Assembly: GCA_031415135.1 (NCBI GenBank)
Contig: JANORB010000128.1
Span: 1 to 42,017, forward strand
DNA from: LGRD01 sp031415135
GTDB lineage: Bacteria; Pseudomonadota; Gammaproteobacteria; Burkholderiales; Burkholderiaceae_C
Reading direction: 5' to 3'
DNA: 42,017 nucleotides
Position numbers and translations under genes: made by a program. The notes under the pieces are model-generated. The model was not told the DNA's origin. It did not search any database and saw nothing but the letters and a program-made list of their open reading frames with translations. The stretch's first letter is position 1, and every line of letters begins with the position of its first letter. This document shows, piece by piece, positions 24,195 through 32,682 of the stretch.

Positions 24195-25967
24195 ATGACC
24201 ACTCCCGCCCCCGCCAAGAACGTCCGTTCACTCAGTGGCTTGTTGCCTTTTCTTCATCCCTACCGCGGCCGCATCGTCTTGGCCGTGGCCTTTCTGGTGC
24301 TGGCCGCGGTCAGCACGCTGGTGTTCCCGATTGCCCTCAAATCGCTGATCGACCAGGGCCTGGTCGCCACCGACCCCGGAGCCCGCGTGATGGCCTTGCG
24401 CGAGCACTTCTTTGCGCTGTTCGGCGTGGGCGCGGCGCTCGGCCTGTTCTCGGCGCTGCGCTTCTACATGGTCACCTGGCTGGGCGAACGGGTCACGGCC
24501 GACTTGCGCAACGCGGTGTATGCGCATGTGGTGAAGCAGAGCCCGGAGTTCTTCGAGACCACGCAGACCGGCGAAGTGCTGTCACGCCTGACGACCGACA
24601 CCACGCTGGTGCAGACCGTCGTTGGCTCCAGCCTCAGCATGGGCCTGCGCAACACGGTGATGGGGATCGGCGCGATGGCGATGTTGATCGTCACCAACCC
24701 GTATGTGATGACGCAGGTGCTGGGCATCCTGGTGCTGGTGGTGCTGCCGTCGCTGTACTTCGGCCGGCGCATCCGCAAGCTCAGCCGCGCCAGCCAAGAC
24801 CGGGTGGCCGACTCCAGCGCGATCGCGGCCGAGGTGCTGAACGCGATTCCGGTGGTGCAAAGCTACAACGGCGAACAGCGCGAGGCGCAACGCTTCGACG
24901 CGTCGACCGCCAACGCGTTCGGCACCGCGATCAAGCGCACCCGCATGCGCTCGATGCTGGTGGGCTTCATCATCACCGCCACGTTCGGCGCGCTGCTGTG
25001 GGGGCTGTACCAGGGCACGCAGGCGGTGATCCGCGGCGACATCTCGGCCGGGCACCTGGGGCAGACGGTGGTCTACGTGATCATCCTGGTCAGCGGCGTG
25101 GCGGTGCTGGCCGAGGTGTATGGCGACCTGCTGCGCGCGGCCGGCGCCACCGAGCGCCTGATGGAGTTGCTGGGCACGCAGTCGCCGATCGCGTCGCCGC
25201 CGCGGCCGGTGGCGCTGGCGGCCACGCGCGGCGGCTCGTCGGTGGCGCTCGAAGATGTGACGTTTCGTTACCCGTCGCGGCCGCGCACGGCGGCGCTGTC
25301 GCACTTCAACCTGACCGTTGCCCCCGGCGAAACCGTGGCGCTGGTGGGGCCCAGCGGCGCCGGCAAGAGCACGGTGTTCCAGTTGCTGCTGCGCTTTTAC
25401 GATGTGGCCGAGGGGCGCGTGGTGCTGGACGGCGTGCCGGTGAAGGACGTGACGCTGGACGCCTTGCGCGACCGCATCGGCATCGTGCCGCAGGACAGCG
25501 TGATTTTCTCGGCCAATGCGATGGAGAACATCCGCTACGGCAAGCCCGCCGCCAGCGATGCCGAGGTGGTGGCCGCCGCCACGGCCGCGTTTGCGCACGA
25601 CTTCATCAGCGCGCTGCCTGAGGGTTACCAAACATTTTTGGGCGAGCGCGGCGTGCGCCTGTCGGGCGGCCAGCGCCAGCGCGTCTCGATCGCGCGCGCG
25701 ATGCTGAAAAACCCGCCGCTGCTGCTGCTGGACGAGGCCACCAGCGCGCTCGATGCCGAAAGCGAACGCATGGTGCAGGCCGCGCTGGAGTCGGCCATGA
25801 AGGACCGCACCACGCTGGTGATCGCGCACCGGCTGTCGACGGTGCAGCGGGCCGACCGCATCGTGGTGCTGGAGGCCGGCGAGATCGTCGAGACCGGCAC
25901 CCACGCGCAGCTGAGCGAATCGGGCGGCTTGTACGCGCGGCTGGCGGCGCTGCAGTTCGACCGCTGA
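24195..25967 (+). CDS. ABC exporter, fused membrane and ATPase domains (MsbA/multidrug type)
   Basis: This 590-residue half-transporter has an N-terminal six-helix ABC membrane domain. It opens FLHPYRGRIVLAVAFLVLAA and includes the coupling region GEVLSRLTTDTTLVQ. The ATPase domain has Walker A GPSGAGKST near 390, Q loop in GIVPQDSVIFSA, signature RLSGGQRQR near 489, Walker B LLLLDEATSALD near 511 and H-loop VIAHRLSTV. It should homodimerise in the inner membrane and flip lipids or export hydrophobic compounds. It is not msbA itself by any context evidence, as no lpx or waa gene is nearby. The start ATG 24195 is only moderately supported by upstream sequence. Confidence 0.92.
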   Translation: MTTPAPAKNVRSLSGLLPFLHPYRGRIVLAVAFLVLAAVSTLVFPIALKSLIDQGLVATDPGARVMALREHFFALFGVGAALGLFSALRFYMVTWLGERVTADLRNAVYAHVVKQSPEFFETTQTGEVLSRLTTDTTLVQTVVGSSLSMGLRNTVMGIGAMAMLIVTNPYVMTQVLGILVLVVLPSLYFGRRIRKLSRASQDRVADSSAIAAEVLNAIPVVQSYNGEQREAQRFDASTANAFGTAIKRTRMRSMLVGFIITATFGALLWGLYQGTQAVIRGDISAGHLGQTVVYVIILVSGVAVLAEVYGDLLRAAGATERLMELLGTQSPIASPPRPVALAATRGGSSVALEDVTFRYPSRPRTAALSHFNLTVAPGETVALVGPSGAGKSTVFQLLLRFYDVAEGRVVLDGVPVKDVTLDALRDRIGIVPQDSVIFSANAMENIRYGKPAASDAEVVAAATAAFAHDFISALPEGYQTFLGERGVRLSGGQRQRVSIARAMLKNPPLLLLDEATSALDAESERMVQAALESAMKDRTTLVIAHRLSTVQRADRIVVLEAGEIVETGTHAQLSESGGLYARLAALQFDR

Positions 25968-26101
25968 TGCCGCAACCCGGGCCGACGATGTCATCCGACA
26001 GTCGCAGGTTGCGTTTTCCTACAGCCAGGCATGTCGCCTGTCGGGACAATGTTGGAGGCGCAGGCACTGTGCCCGCCACCCATTCATTTCAGGAGATCCA
26101 C

Positions 26102-26758
26102 ATGACAAACCATTCGACGATTCGCGGCACGCTGTGTGCCGTTGCCGCCGCCGCCCTGCTGATGACGGGCTGCGAGAGCATGAGCGAGCGCCAGCAAGGC
26201 ACCGCCAAGGGAGCCGGCATCGGCGCCGTGGCGGGCGCCGTGCTCAGCTCGGCCACCGGCGGCAAGGCGGGCACCGGCGCGGTGGTGGGCGGCGCGCTCG
26301 GCGCCGTGGCCGGCAACCTGTGGTCCAAGCGCCAGGAAGACCGCCGCGTGGCGATGGAGCAGGCCACGCGCGGCACCGGTGTCGAGGTCAGCCGCACCAG
26401 TGACAACCAGTTGAAGCTGAACATCCCGAACGACGTGTCCTTCGATGTCAGCAGCGCCGCCATCCGGCCCGCGATGCGGAGCGTGCTGGACCCGTTTGCC
26501 AACAGCCTGCGCGATGACCCGAACGCGCGCATCAACATCATCGGCCACACCGACAGCACGGGGTCGGAAGCGACCAACAACCCCTTGTCGGTCGACCGCG
26601 CGCAAAGCGTGCGCGACTACCTGGTGAGCCGTGGCGTGGCGGGCACGCGGGTGGAGACCGCCGGCCGCGGCGAGCGCGAACCGGTGGCCGACAACACCAG
26701 CGATGCCGGCCGCGCGAAGAACCGCAGGGTCGAGATTTTCCTGCGCGAACCGGCCTGA
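26102..26758 (+). CDS. OmpA-family lipoprotein with glycine zipper
   Basis: This 218-residue lipoprotein starts at ATG 26102 after aggagatcc. The lipobox is LLMTGC with lipidated Cys24. A glycine-zipper segment follows (GAGIGAVAGAVLSSATGG and GTGAVVGGALGAVAGN), as in YMGG/PAL-type proteins. The OmpA C-terminal peptidoglycan-binding domain holds 'SFDVSSAAIRPAM', INIIGHTDSTGSEATNNPLS, the SVDRAQSVRDYL helix and 'GRGEREPVADNTSDAGRAKN' with the final Arg pair. It should be anchored in the outer membrane and hold peptidoglycan. A strong terminator follows 18 bases after the stop. Confidence 0.92.
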   Translation: MTNHSTIRGTLCAVAAAALLMTGCESMSERQQGTAKGAGIGAVAGAVLSSATGGKAGTGAVVGGALGAVAGNLWSKRQEDRRVAMEQATRGTGVEVSRTSDNQLKLNIPNDVSFDVSSAAIRPAMRSVLDPFANSLRDDPNARINIIGHTDSTGSEATNNPLSVDRAQSVRDYLVSRGVAGTRVETAGRGEREPVADNTSDAGRAKNRRVEIFLREPA

Positions 26759-26775
26759 CGCGCCCGACGGCCGCG

Positions 26776-26803
26776 AGTGCGGGCGAAGCGCCCGCACTTT
26801 TTT
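26776..26803 (+). terminator. Rho-independent terminator of the OmpA-lipoprotein gene
   Basis: A perfect 10-bp stem (agtgcgggcg / cgcccgcact) with a 3-base loop (aag) is followed by a run of six T (26798-26803). It lies between the lipoprotein gene and the ccdAB module and would insulate the latter. Confidence 0.9.
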
Positions 26804-26835
26804 GCGAGCGCCGCAGCGCAGGGGATTCGGTCGGG

Positions 26836-26854
26836 CATAATTCATGCGCATGAA
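26836..26854 (+). promoter_or_regulatory. Putative ccdAB promoter -10 and palindromic operator
   Basis: A -10-like cataat (26836-26841) overlaps a perfect 14-bp palindrome, ttcatgcgcatgaa (26841-26854), located 16 bases before the ccdA start. CcdA binds palindromic sites to autoregulate, so this is the natural operator candidate. No good -35 box was found at the right distance. Confidence 0.55.
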
Positions 26855-26869
26855 TCATGGAGATCGTTG

Positions 26870-27121
26870 ATGTTGCGCACCGACCCGTCCCCCAAGCGCC
26901 CGACCAATCTGAGCCTCAATGGCAAAGTGCTCGACATGGCGCGCGAGCTGGGCATGAACATTTCGCAGACGGTCGATGCGTTGCTGGCCGAAGAGGTGCG
27001 GCGCCGCTACTGGGCGCGCTGGAACGAGGACAACAAGCAGGCGATTGCCGACTACAACGCCCGCATCGAGCATGAGGGCTTGCCGCTCGCCAAGTACCGA
27101 ACCTTCATGAAGGGGCGCTGA
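26870..27121 (+). CDS. ccdA: CcdA-type antitoxin
   Basis: This 83-residue protein begins MLRTDPSPKRPTNLSLNGKV. A ribbon-helix-helix DNA-binding region (TNLSLNGKVLDMARELGMNI and 'SQTVDALLAEEV') is followed by the disordered CcdB-binding tail with 'W...N.QAIADYNARIE..GLPL' and FRTF-like ending (YRTFMKGR). It neutralises CcdB and represses its own operon. The start is taken at 26870, preceded by gagatcg. Four bases separate its stop from the ccdB start, so the pair is translationally linked. The palindrome at 26841-26854 is a likely operator. Confidence 0.9.
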   Translation: MLRTDPSPKRPTNLSLNGKVLDMARELGMNISQTVDALLAEEVRRRYWARWNEDNKQAIADYNARIEHEGLPLAKYRTFMKGR

Positions 27122-27125
27122 GTTC

Positions 27126-27440
27126 GTGGCGCGCTTCGATGTGTTCGCAAACCCTGAAGCTTCCGAGCGCAGGCAAACGCCCTACTTTGTCGATGTCCAG
27201 AACGATTTCATCGACGGCCTGACCACGCGGGTGCTGATCCCGTTGCGTCGGGAGGCTGCGTTCGGTGCCCGCGCGCGAAACCTGAATCCCCTGTTGATGG
27301 TGACCCGCGACAGCGTGGTGCTGGACACTGCGGCCATCGGCGCTGTGCCTTTGAGCGAACTGCGCAAGCCGGTGGCCAATCTGCGCGACAGCCGCGCGCT
27401 GGTCCAGGAAGCGCTGGACACCCTCTTTGGAGCCTACTGA
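27126..27440 (+). CDS. ccdB: CcdB-type toxin (gyrase poison family)
   Basis: This 104-residue protein begins at GTG 27126 and reads MARFDVFANPEASERRQTPY. It shows the CcdB layout: 'PYFVDVQNDFID', TRVLIPLRREAAF, LNPLLMVTRDSVVLDTAAIG and VPLSELRKPVANL, which is the family core. The C-terminal end differs from F-plasmid CcdB: the final W-G-I needed for gyrase poisoning reads L-F-G-A-Y here. It may therefore be an altered-target or weakened toxin, as in several chromosomal variants. thyA begins one base after the stop. Confidence 0.88.
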   Translation: MARFDVFANPEASERRQTPYFVDVQNDFIDGLTTRVLIPLRREAAFGARARNLNPLLMVTRDSVVLDTAAIGAVPLSELRKPVANLRDSRALVQEALDTLFGAY

Positions 27441-27441
27441 G

Positions 27442-28257
27442 TTGAATGCGTCCCGCCCCATCCGCAGCCAGTACGAAGACCTGATGCGCCATGTGCATGC
27501 GCATGGCGTGGCCAAGGGCGACCGCACCGGCACCGGCACACGCAGCGTGTTCGGGCACCAGATGCGCTTTGACCTGAACCAGGGCTTTCCGCTCGTCACC
27601 ACCAAAAAGCTGTTCACCAAGGCGATCATTCTGGAGCTGCTGTGGTTCCTGCGCGGCGACGGCAATGCACGCTGGCTGCAGCAGCGCGGTGTGACCATCT
27701 GGGACGAATGGGCCGCGCCGAACGGCGACCTGGGCCCGGTGTACGGCGTGCAATGGCGCTCCTGGCCCACGCCGGACGGTGGCCACATCGACCAGATCGC
27801 CGAGGTGGTGAAGCAGCTCAAGACCAACCCCGATTCGCGCCGCATCGTCGTCAGCGCATGGAACGTGGCCGAGCTGTCGAAGATGGCGCTGTTGCCGTGC
27901 CACGCGTTGTTCCAGTTCTACGTCGCCGGCGGCCGGCTCTCGTGCCAGCTGTACCAGCGCAGCGCCGACATTTTCCTCGGCGTGCCGTTCAACATCGCCA
28001 GCTACGCGCTGCTGACGCACATGCTCGCGCAGCAATGTGACCTGGGCCTGGGCGACTTCATCTGGACCGGCGGCGATTGCCACCTCTACGACAACCACAG
28101 CGAGCAGGTGGCGCTGCAGTTGTCGCGCGCTCCGCTGGCCTACCCGACGCTGTCGATCAAGCGGCGGCCCGATTCGATCTTCGACTACGGGTTCGAAGAC
28201 TTCGAGTTCGTGGGCTACGAACACCACCCGGCCATCAAGGCGCCGGTGGCGGTGTGA
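27442..28257 (+). CDS. thyA: Thymidylate synthase
   Basis: This 271-residue protein converts dUMP to dTMP using methylene-tetrahydrofolate. Diagnostic regions are 'GDRTGTGTRSVFGHQMRF', FPLVTTKKLFTKAI, ELLWFLRGDGNARWL, WDEWAAPNGDLGPVYGVQWR, the catalytic Cys in ALLPCHALFQFY, RSADIFLGVPFNIASYALL and DCHLYDNH. The C-terminus ends IKAPVAV, as expected. A TTG start at 27442 is preferred, with ggag 9 bases upstream; no ATG or GTG lies before the conserved QYEDLM region. A TTG at 27427 is a weaker alternative overlapping ccdB. The 3' end overlaps the convergent ligase gene by 23 bases. Confidence 0.95.
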   Translation: MNASRPIRSQYEDLMRHVHAHGVAKGDRTGTGTRSVFGHQMRFDLNQGFPLVTTKKLFTKAIILELLWFLRGDGNARWLQQRGVTIWDEWAAPNGDLGPVYGVQWRSWPTPDGGHIDQIAEVVKQLKTNPDSRRIVVSAWNVAELSKMALLPCHALFQFYVAGGRLSCQLYQRSADIFLGVPFNIASYALLTHMLAQQCDLGLGDFIWTGGDCHLYDNHSEQVALQLSRAPLAYPTLSIKRRPDSIFDYGFEDFEFVGYEHHPAIKAPVAV

Positions 28258-29794
28258 TCGCTGCTTCGGCGCGGTAAGCGTCGCGCAGCTCGCGCTTGAG
28301 CACTTTGCCGACGCCGCTGCGTGGCAGCGCATCCACCAGCTCGACGGCGGCAATGCGCTGGGTTTTGCCCACCCGCGCGTTGACCCACGCCATCAGCGCG
28401 TTCGGATCGCGCGCGGCGCCGGCCCGCGGCACCACGAAGGCCACCGGCGTTTCGCCCCAGCGCTCGGACGGCACGCCCACCACCGACGCCTCGGCCACGT
28501 CGGCATGCCGGGCCAGCACCGCTTCGATGTCGCTTGGATAGACGTTGAAGCCGCCCGAGATGATCATGTCTTTCTTGCGGTCGAGCAGTACCAGGAAACC
28601 GTCGGCGTCGAAGCGCCCCACGTCGCCGGTGCGGATGTAGCGCTTGCCTGAAGCGTCGCGCCACTCGGCGGCCCGTGTGGCCCCCGGCAGCTTGTGGTAG
28701 CCGCTCATCATGATGGGCGAATGGCCGACGATTTCGCCGGTCAGCCCCGGCGCCAGTTGGTGGCCCTGCTCGTCGATGATGCGCACGTCGTGGCCGGCAA
28801 CCGGCCGGCCGACGGTGTGCAGCTTGTCCGGGTGTTCGTGCGCCATCAGCACGCAGGTGCCGCCGCCTTCGGTCAGGCCGTACAGGTCGACCAGCCCGCC
28901 GGGCCAGCGCCGCAGCACGTCGGATTTCAACCGTGCCGGGAACGGTGCGCCGACGGCGATCTTCATTCGAAACGACGACAGGTCGCAGGCATCGAAGCCG
29001 GGGTGGGCAAGGAGGCGCTGGTACTGCACCGACACCAGCACCGTCTGCGTGGCGCGCCACTGCTGCGCCAGCGTCAGGTACTCGGCGGCGTCGAACTTCG
29101 GCATCAGCAGCACGGTGCCGCCCAGCGCCAGCGTCGGGTAAAAACCGGTCAGCGTGATGTTGGAATACAGCGGCGTGGCCAGCAGCGTGACCGAGTCGGC
29201 GCCGTAACCCAGCATGGCCGAGCGCCCGACCTGCGCAGTGCGCAAACCCTGCGGGTGAACGATGCCCTTGGGCGCGCCGGTGGTGCCCGATGAATAGATG
29301 ATGTTGAAGGCATCGTCGCTCGAACGCGGCGCCGGCCGCACCTCGCTGCCGTCGGCTGCCAGCCACGCCGCCAGCGCCACGCCGCCGGGCGACCCGTCGA
29401 GCGTGACGCAGGCCAGGGTCGATTGCAGCGGAAGCGGGGCCAGCACCGCAGCCATGCCCGCATCCAGGAACAGCAGCCTGGCATCGCAATCGTGCAACAG
29501 GCCGGCCAGCACCGGCGCGGTGGCGCTGGTGGGCAGCGGCACCACGACCGCGCCGCACCGCAGCACGCCCAGCATCGCGACGGCGAACTCCAGCGTGCTG
29601 GTGGCGCACAGCGCCACCGAGTCGCCCGGCTCGATGCCATCGCGCTGCAGGCTCGCCGCCACCTGGTCCACCCGCTGCCCCAGTTCAGCGTAGCGCACGA
29701 CCCGGCCCGACTCGACCAGCGCCACCTGCTGCGGGCGCGCCGCGCACTGGCGGGCGATCTGATCGGACACCGATTCGAAGTTCAGCTCGGCCAT
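28235..29794 (-). CDS. AMP-dependent acyl-CoA synthetase/ligase
   Basis: This 519-residue member of the ANL superfamily has the phosphate-binding loop IIYSSGTTGAPKGIVHP near 161-177, the A5 motif DLYGLTEGGG, the A7 'RYIRTGDVGRFDADGFL' and hinge DRKKDMIISGGFNVYPSDIE. The C-terminal Lys is in GVGKVLKREL. It should activate a carboxylate to an acyl-adenylate and then an acyl-CoA. Substrate class is not clear from sequence. It starts at 29794 (MAELNFESVSDQIARQ) and overlaps the crotonase gene by 13 bases, so the two form one operon. Their products probably act in the same acyl-CoA pathway. Confidence 0.92.
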   Translation of the reverse strand: MAELNFESVSDQIARQCAARPQQVALVESGRVVRYAELGQRVDQVAASLQRDGIEPGDSVALCATSTLEFAVAMLGVLRCGAVVVPLPTSATAPVLAGLLHDCDARLLFLDAGMAAVLAPLPLQSTLACVTLDGSPGGVALAAWLAADGSEVRPAPRSSDDAFNIIYSSGTTGAPKGIVHPQGLRTAQVGRSAMLGYGADSVTLLATPLYSNITLTGFYPTLALGGTVLLMPKFDAAEYLTLAQQWRATQTVLVSVQYQRLLAHPGFDACDLSSFRMKIAVGAPFPARLKSDVLRRWPGGLVDLYGLTEGGGTCVLMAHEHPDKLHTVGRPVAGHDVRIIDEQGHQLAPGLTGEIVGHSPIMMSGYHKLPGATRAAEWRDASGKRYIRTGDVGRFDADGFLVLLDRKKDMIISGGFNVYPSDIEAVLARHADVAEASVVGVPSERWGETPVAFVVPRAGAARDPNALMAWVNARVGKTQRIAAVELVDALPRSGVGKVLKRELRDAYRAEAAITPPPAP

Positions 29795-30564
29795 TTGAAC
29801 TGCGCCGGCTGCTTGCTGAGGAACCGGCTCACCGCGTCGCGGTGCTGCGCAGTCCCGAACGCCACCGCCTGCGCATTGGCCTCGATCTCCAGCAGCGCGT
29901 TCAGGTCGTTGTGCAGCGAGGCCGCCAGCGCGCGCTTGGTCATGCTCAGCGCCGCCGGGCTGGCGTGCACCAGGCTGGCCGCCAGCGCCTGCGCGCGCGC
30001 CAGCAGGTCGTCCGGCGGGTGGATCTCCATCACGATGCCCAGCCGATAGGCCTCGTGCACGTCGATCTCGCGCGCCGACAGCATCAGCTCCTTGGCCCGC
30101 TGCGCACCGACCACGCGCGGCAGCGTGTAGAACGCACCGCAGTCCGGCACCAGGCCGACGCGCAGGAACGACATGCAGAAGCGGGCACTGGGCGAGGCGA
30201 GGATGAAGTCCGCCGTCAAGGCCAGGCTGAAGCCGCCACCAAAGGCCGCGCCGTCGACCGCGGCGATGACGGGCCGGTCCAGCTCGATCAGCGGCTGGAT
30301 GAACTCGCGCACCTGCCCCATGCGGTCGCGCCAGCCGGCGCTGTCGTGCTCGGCGCCCTGCATGGCGCGAATGTCGCCACCGGCGCAGAACACCCCGCCG
30401 GCGCCGGTGAGCACCAGCGCGCGCACGTCGCGGTCGGCCCGCACCTGGCGCACCGCCTGCGCCAGTTCGCGCTTCATCACCTCGTCGAACGCATTGCGCT
30501 GGGCGGGCCGGTTCAGCGTCAGCGTGGCAACCTGGTCCTGAACAGAAAAGACGATGGCTTCCAT
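29782..30564 (-). CDS. Enoyl-CoA hydratase/isomerase (crotonase family)
   Basis: This 260-residue protein shows the crotonase oxyanion-hole segments CAGGDIRAM (60-68) and DGAAFGGGFSLALTADF (104-120). The usual hydratase glutamates are absent. Instead, 'FLRVGLVPDCGAFYTLPR' places an Asp (D141) at the catalytic position, as in the PaaG/dienoyl-CoA isomerase branch. An isomerase role is therefore likelier than simple hydration. The start at 30564 (MEAIVFSVQD) is chosen because the longer upstream frame (30708) is antisense to the aldolase promoter region. It is the upstream partner of the AMP ligase. Confidence 0.9.
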   Translation of the reverse strand: MEAIVFSVQDQVATLTLNRPAQRNAFDEVMKRELAQAVRQVRADRDVRALVLTGAGGVFCAGGDIRAMQGAEHDSAGWRDRMGQVREFIQPLIELDRPVIAAVDGAAFGGGFSLALTADFILASPSARFCMSFLRVGLVPDCGAFYTLPRVVGAQRAKELMLSAREIDVHEAYRLGIVMEIHPPDDLLARAQALAASLVHASPAALSMTKRALAASLHNDLNALLEIEANAQAVAFGTAQHRDAVSRFLSKQPAQFKWPS

Positions 30565-30706
30565 GGGGCTCCTTGGCGATGGCGCAGCCGGCGGCGCCTG
30601 GGCGTGCAGTGTCGCCGAATCGGGCTGGGCACAATGGGGCCTGGCACCGCCACATCCGCCGTGCCGCAACGGCGTGCAAGAACGGCGCATCGATCGAGGA
30701 GCTTCC

Positions 30707-31480
30707 ATGAGTACCGCCGGCCACCACCCGTTCGTCCGCCCCGACCGCTTCAGCCCCGCCGAATGGGACTCGCGCGTGCAACTCGCCGCCGCTTACCGCA
30801 TCTTCGACCACCTGGGCTGGACCGAGCTGATCTACAACCACATCTCGCTGCGCGCGCCGGGGCCCGAGGCACATTTCCTGATCAACCCGTTCGGGCTGCA
30901 CTACAGCGAGGTGCGCGCCTCCAACCTGGTGAAGGTGGACCTCGAAGGCAACATCATCGGCCACTCCGACTGGCCCATCAACCCGGCCGGCTTCACGTTC
31001 CATGGCGCGATCCACGCCGCGCTGCCCAACGCCCACTGCGTGATGCATGTGCACACCACGGCCACGATGGCGGTGTGCTGCAGCCGGCAGGGGTTGTCGT
31101 TTTCGAACTTCTATTCGGCCCAGCTGTTCGGCAAGGTGGCGTACCACGACTTCGAAGGCATCACCGTGCACCGGGAAGAAGGCGAACGCATCCTCGCCAG
31201 CGCCGGCGACAAGCCGGTGCTGCTGCTGCGCAACCACGGGCCGGTCGCGATCGGCTTCAGCCTGCCCAACGCGCTGTCGCTGATGTGGCTGCTGAACCGC
31301 GCCTGCGAGGTGCAGGTGGCAACCCATTCGATCGGCGAGCCGATACCGATCGCCGACGCGGTGCTGGCGGGCTGCGTGCGCGACTCGCTCAACTTCAACC
31401 CAAAATACGGCGGCGGCCAGGACGCGTTCGATGCCCTGCAACGCGCCGTCGATCGCATCGACCCGAGTTACCGGTTTTGA
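30707..31480 (+). CDS. Class II aldolase/adducin-family protein
   Basis: This 257-residue protein starts at ATG 30707 after aggagcttcc. It has the family's zinc and substrate motifs: WTELIYNHISLRAPG, LINPFGLHYSEVRASNLVKV, the zinc pair HVHTTAT and the LLRNHGPVAIG segment. It should bind Zn and catalyse a retro-aldol, decarboxylation or dehydration step on a hydroxy/keto substrate. It is followed 14 bases later by an Fe-dependent alcohol dehydrogenase, which suggests reduction or oxidation of the product. It diverges from the crotonase/ligase operon. Confidence 0.88.
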   Translation: MSTAGHHPFVRPDRFSPAEWDSRVQLAAAYRIFDHLGWTELIYNHISLRAPGPEAHFLINPFGLHYSEVRASNLVKVDLEGNIIGHSDWPINPAGFTFHGAIHAALPNAHCVMHVHTTATMAVCCSRQGLSFSNFYSAQLFGKVAYHDFEGITVHREEGERILASAGDKPVLLLRNHGPVAIGFSLPNALSLMWLLNRACEVQVATHSIGEPIPIADAVLAGCVRDSLNFNPKYGGGQDAFDALQRAVDRIDPSYRF

Positions 31481-31494
31481 CAAGGGAGACCCGC

Positions 31495-32634
31495 ATGGCC
31501 CTGATCCAGTACCTGACCCACATCAACATCGAGTTCGGCGCCCGCAAACTGCTGGCCGCTGAGTGCGAGCGGGTGGGCATCAAGCGGCCGTTGATCGTCA
31601 CCGACGCCGGTGTGCGCGCAGCCGGCGTGCTCGACACGCTGCTGGCCGCGTTGCCGGCCGACATGCGCGGCGCGGTGTACGACGGCACGCCGCCGAACCC
31701 GAACGAAGCGGCGGTGCGCGCGGCCACCCGGGCCTTCGATGAAAACGGCTGCGACGGCCTGATTGCGGTGGGTGGCGGCTCGGCCATCGACTGCGCCAAG
31801 GGTGTGGCGATCGCGGCGCGCCACCCGGGCCCGCTCAAGACCTACGCCACCATCGACGGCGGCAGCCCGAAGATCAGCGACGCCTGCGTGCCGCTGATCG
31901 CGGTGCCCACCACCGCCGGCACCGGCAGCGAGGTGGCGCGCGGCGCCATCGTCATCGTCGACGACGGCCGCAAGCTCGGCTTTCATTCATGGCACCTGAT
32001 GCCGCGGGCCGCGATTTGCGACCCGGAGTTGACCCTGGCCCTGCCACCGCTGTTGACCGCCGCCACCGGCATGGACGCGCTGGCGCACTGCATGGAAACC
32101 TTCATGGCGCCGCCCTTCAACCCACCGGCCGACGGCATTGCGCTGGATGGCCTGGCGCGCGGCTGGGCCCACATCGAACGCGCCACCCGCGACGGCCAGG
32201 ACCGCGACGCGCGGCTGCAGATGATGAGCAGCTCGGTGCAGGGCGCGCTGGCATTCCAGAAGGGCCTGGGCGCGGTGCATTCGCTGAGCCATTCGCTCGG
32301 CGCCAAGAACCCGCGCCTGCACCACGGCACGCTCAACGCGGTGTTCCTGCCGGCCGTGATCCGCTTCAACGCGCCGGCCGAATCGATGCTGAAGGAGCGC
32401 CGGCTGGCACGCATGGCCGCGGCGATGGGGCTGGCCAGCAGCGACGAGATTGCGCCGGCCATTCAGGCGATGAACCACAGGCTCGGCCTGCCCGCCGGGC
32501 TGGCGCAGATGGGGGTGCAGCCAGCGTGGTTCGACAGCGTCATCGACGGCGCGCTGGCCGACCACTGCCACAAGACCAACCCGCGCATCGCCACGGCGGA
32601 CGAGTACCGGGCGATGCTGGTCGAATCGATGTAG
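31495..32634 (+). CDS. Iron-containing alcohol dehydrogenase
   Basis: This 379-residue group III alcohol dehydrogenase has the NAD(P) loop 'GLIAVGGGSAIDCAKGVAI' and PTTAGTGSEV. The iron ligands are set in ATGMDALAHCMETF and VHSLSHSLGAK..RLHHG. It should interconvert an alcohol and an aldehyde or ketone in the cytoplasm. Related proteins include lactaldehyde and 1,3-propanediol dehydrogenases; the exact substrate is not shown. It starts at 31495 with aagggaga upstream and is in an operon with the class II aldolase. Confidence 0.9.
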   Translation: MALIQYLTHINIEFGARKLLAAECERVGIKRPLIVTDAGVRAAGVLDTLLAALPADMRGAVYDGTPPNPNEAAVRAATRAFDENGCDGLIAVGGGSAIDCAKGVAIAARHPGPLKTYATIDGGSPKISDACVPLIAVPTTAGTGSEVARGAIVIVDDGRKLGFHSWHLMPRAAICDPELTLALPPLLTAATGMDALAHCMETFMAPPFNPPADGIALDGLARGWAHIERATRDGQDRDARLQMMSSSVQGALAFQKGLGAVHSLSHSLGAKNPRLHHGTLNAVFLPAVIRFNAPAESMLKERRLARMAAAMGLASSDEIAPAIQAMNHRLGLPAGLAQMGVQPAWFDSVIDGALADHCHKTNPRIATADEYRAMLVESM

Positions 32635-32682
32635 GCCACACCCTGCGATGGCCTGCGTGCGTGCGGTGTTCTTCTGTGTCTT

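Noticed and set aside
28235..31483. Very long open frame that looks like a 1082-residue fusion on the minus strand
   Set aside because: Only its final 519 residues are a real ligase. The front part lies antisense to the class II aldolase and out of frame with crotonase and has no family features.
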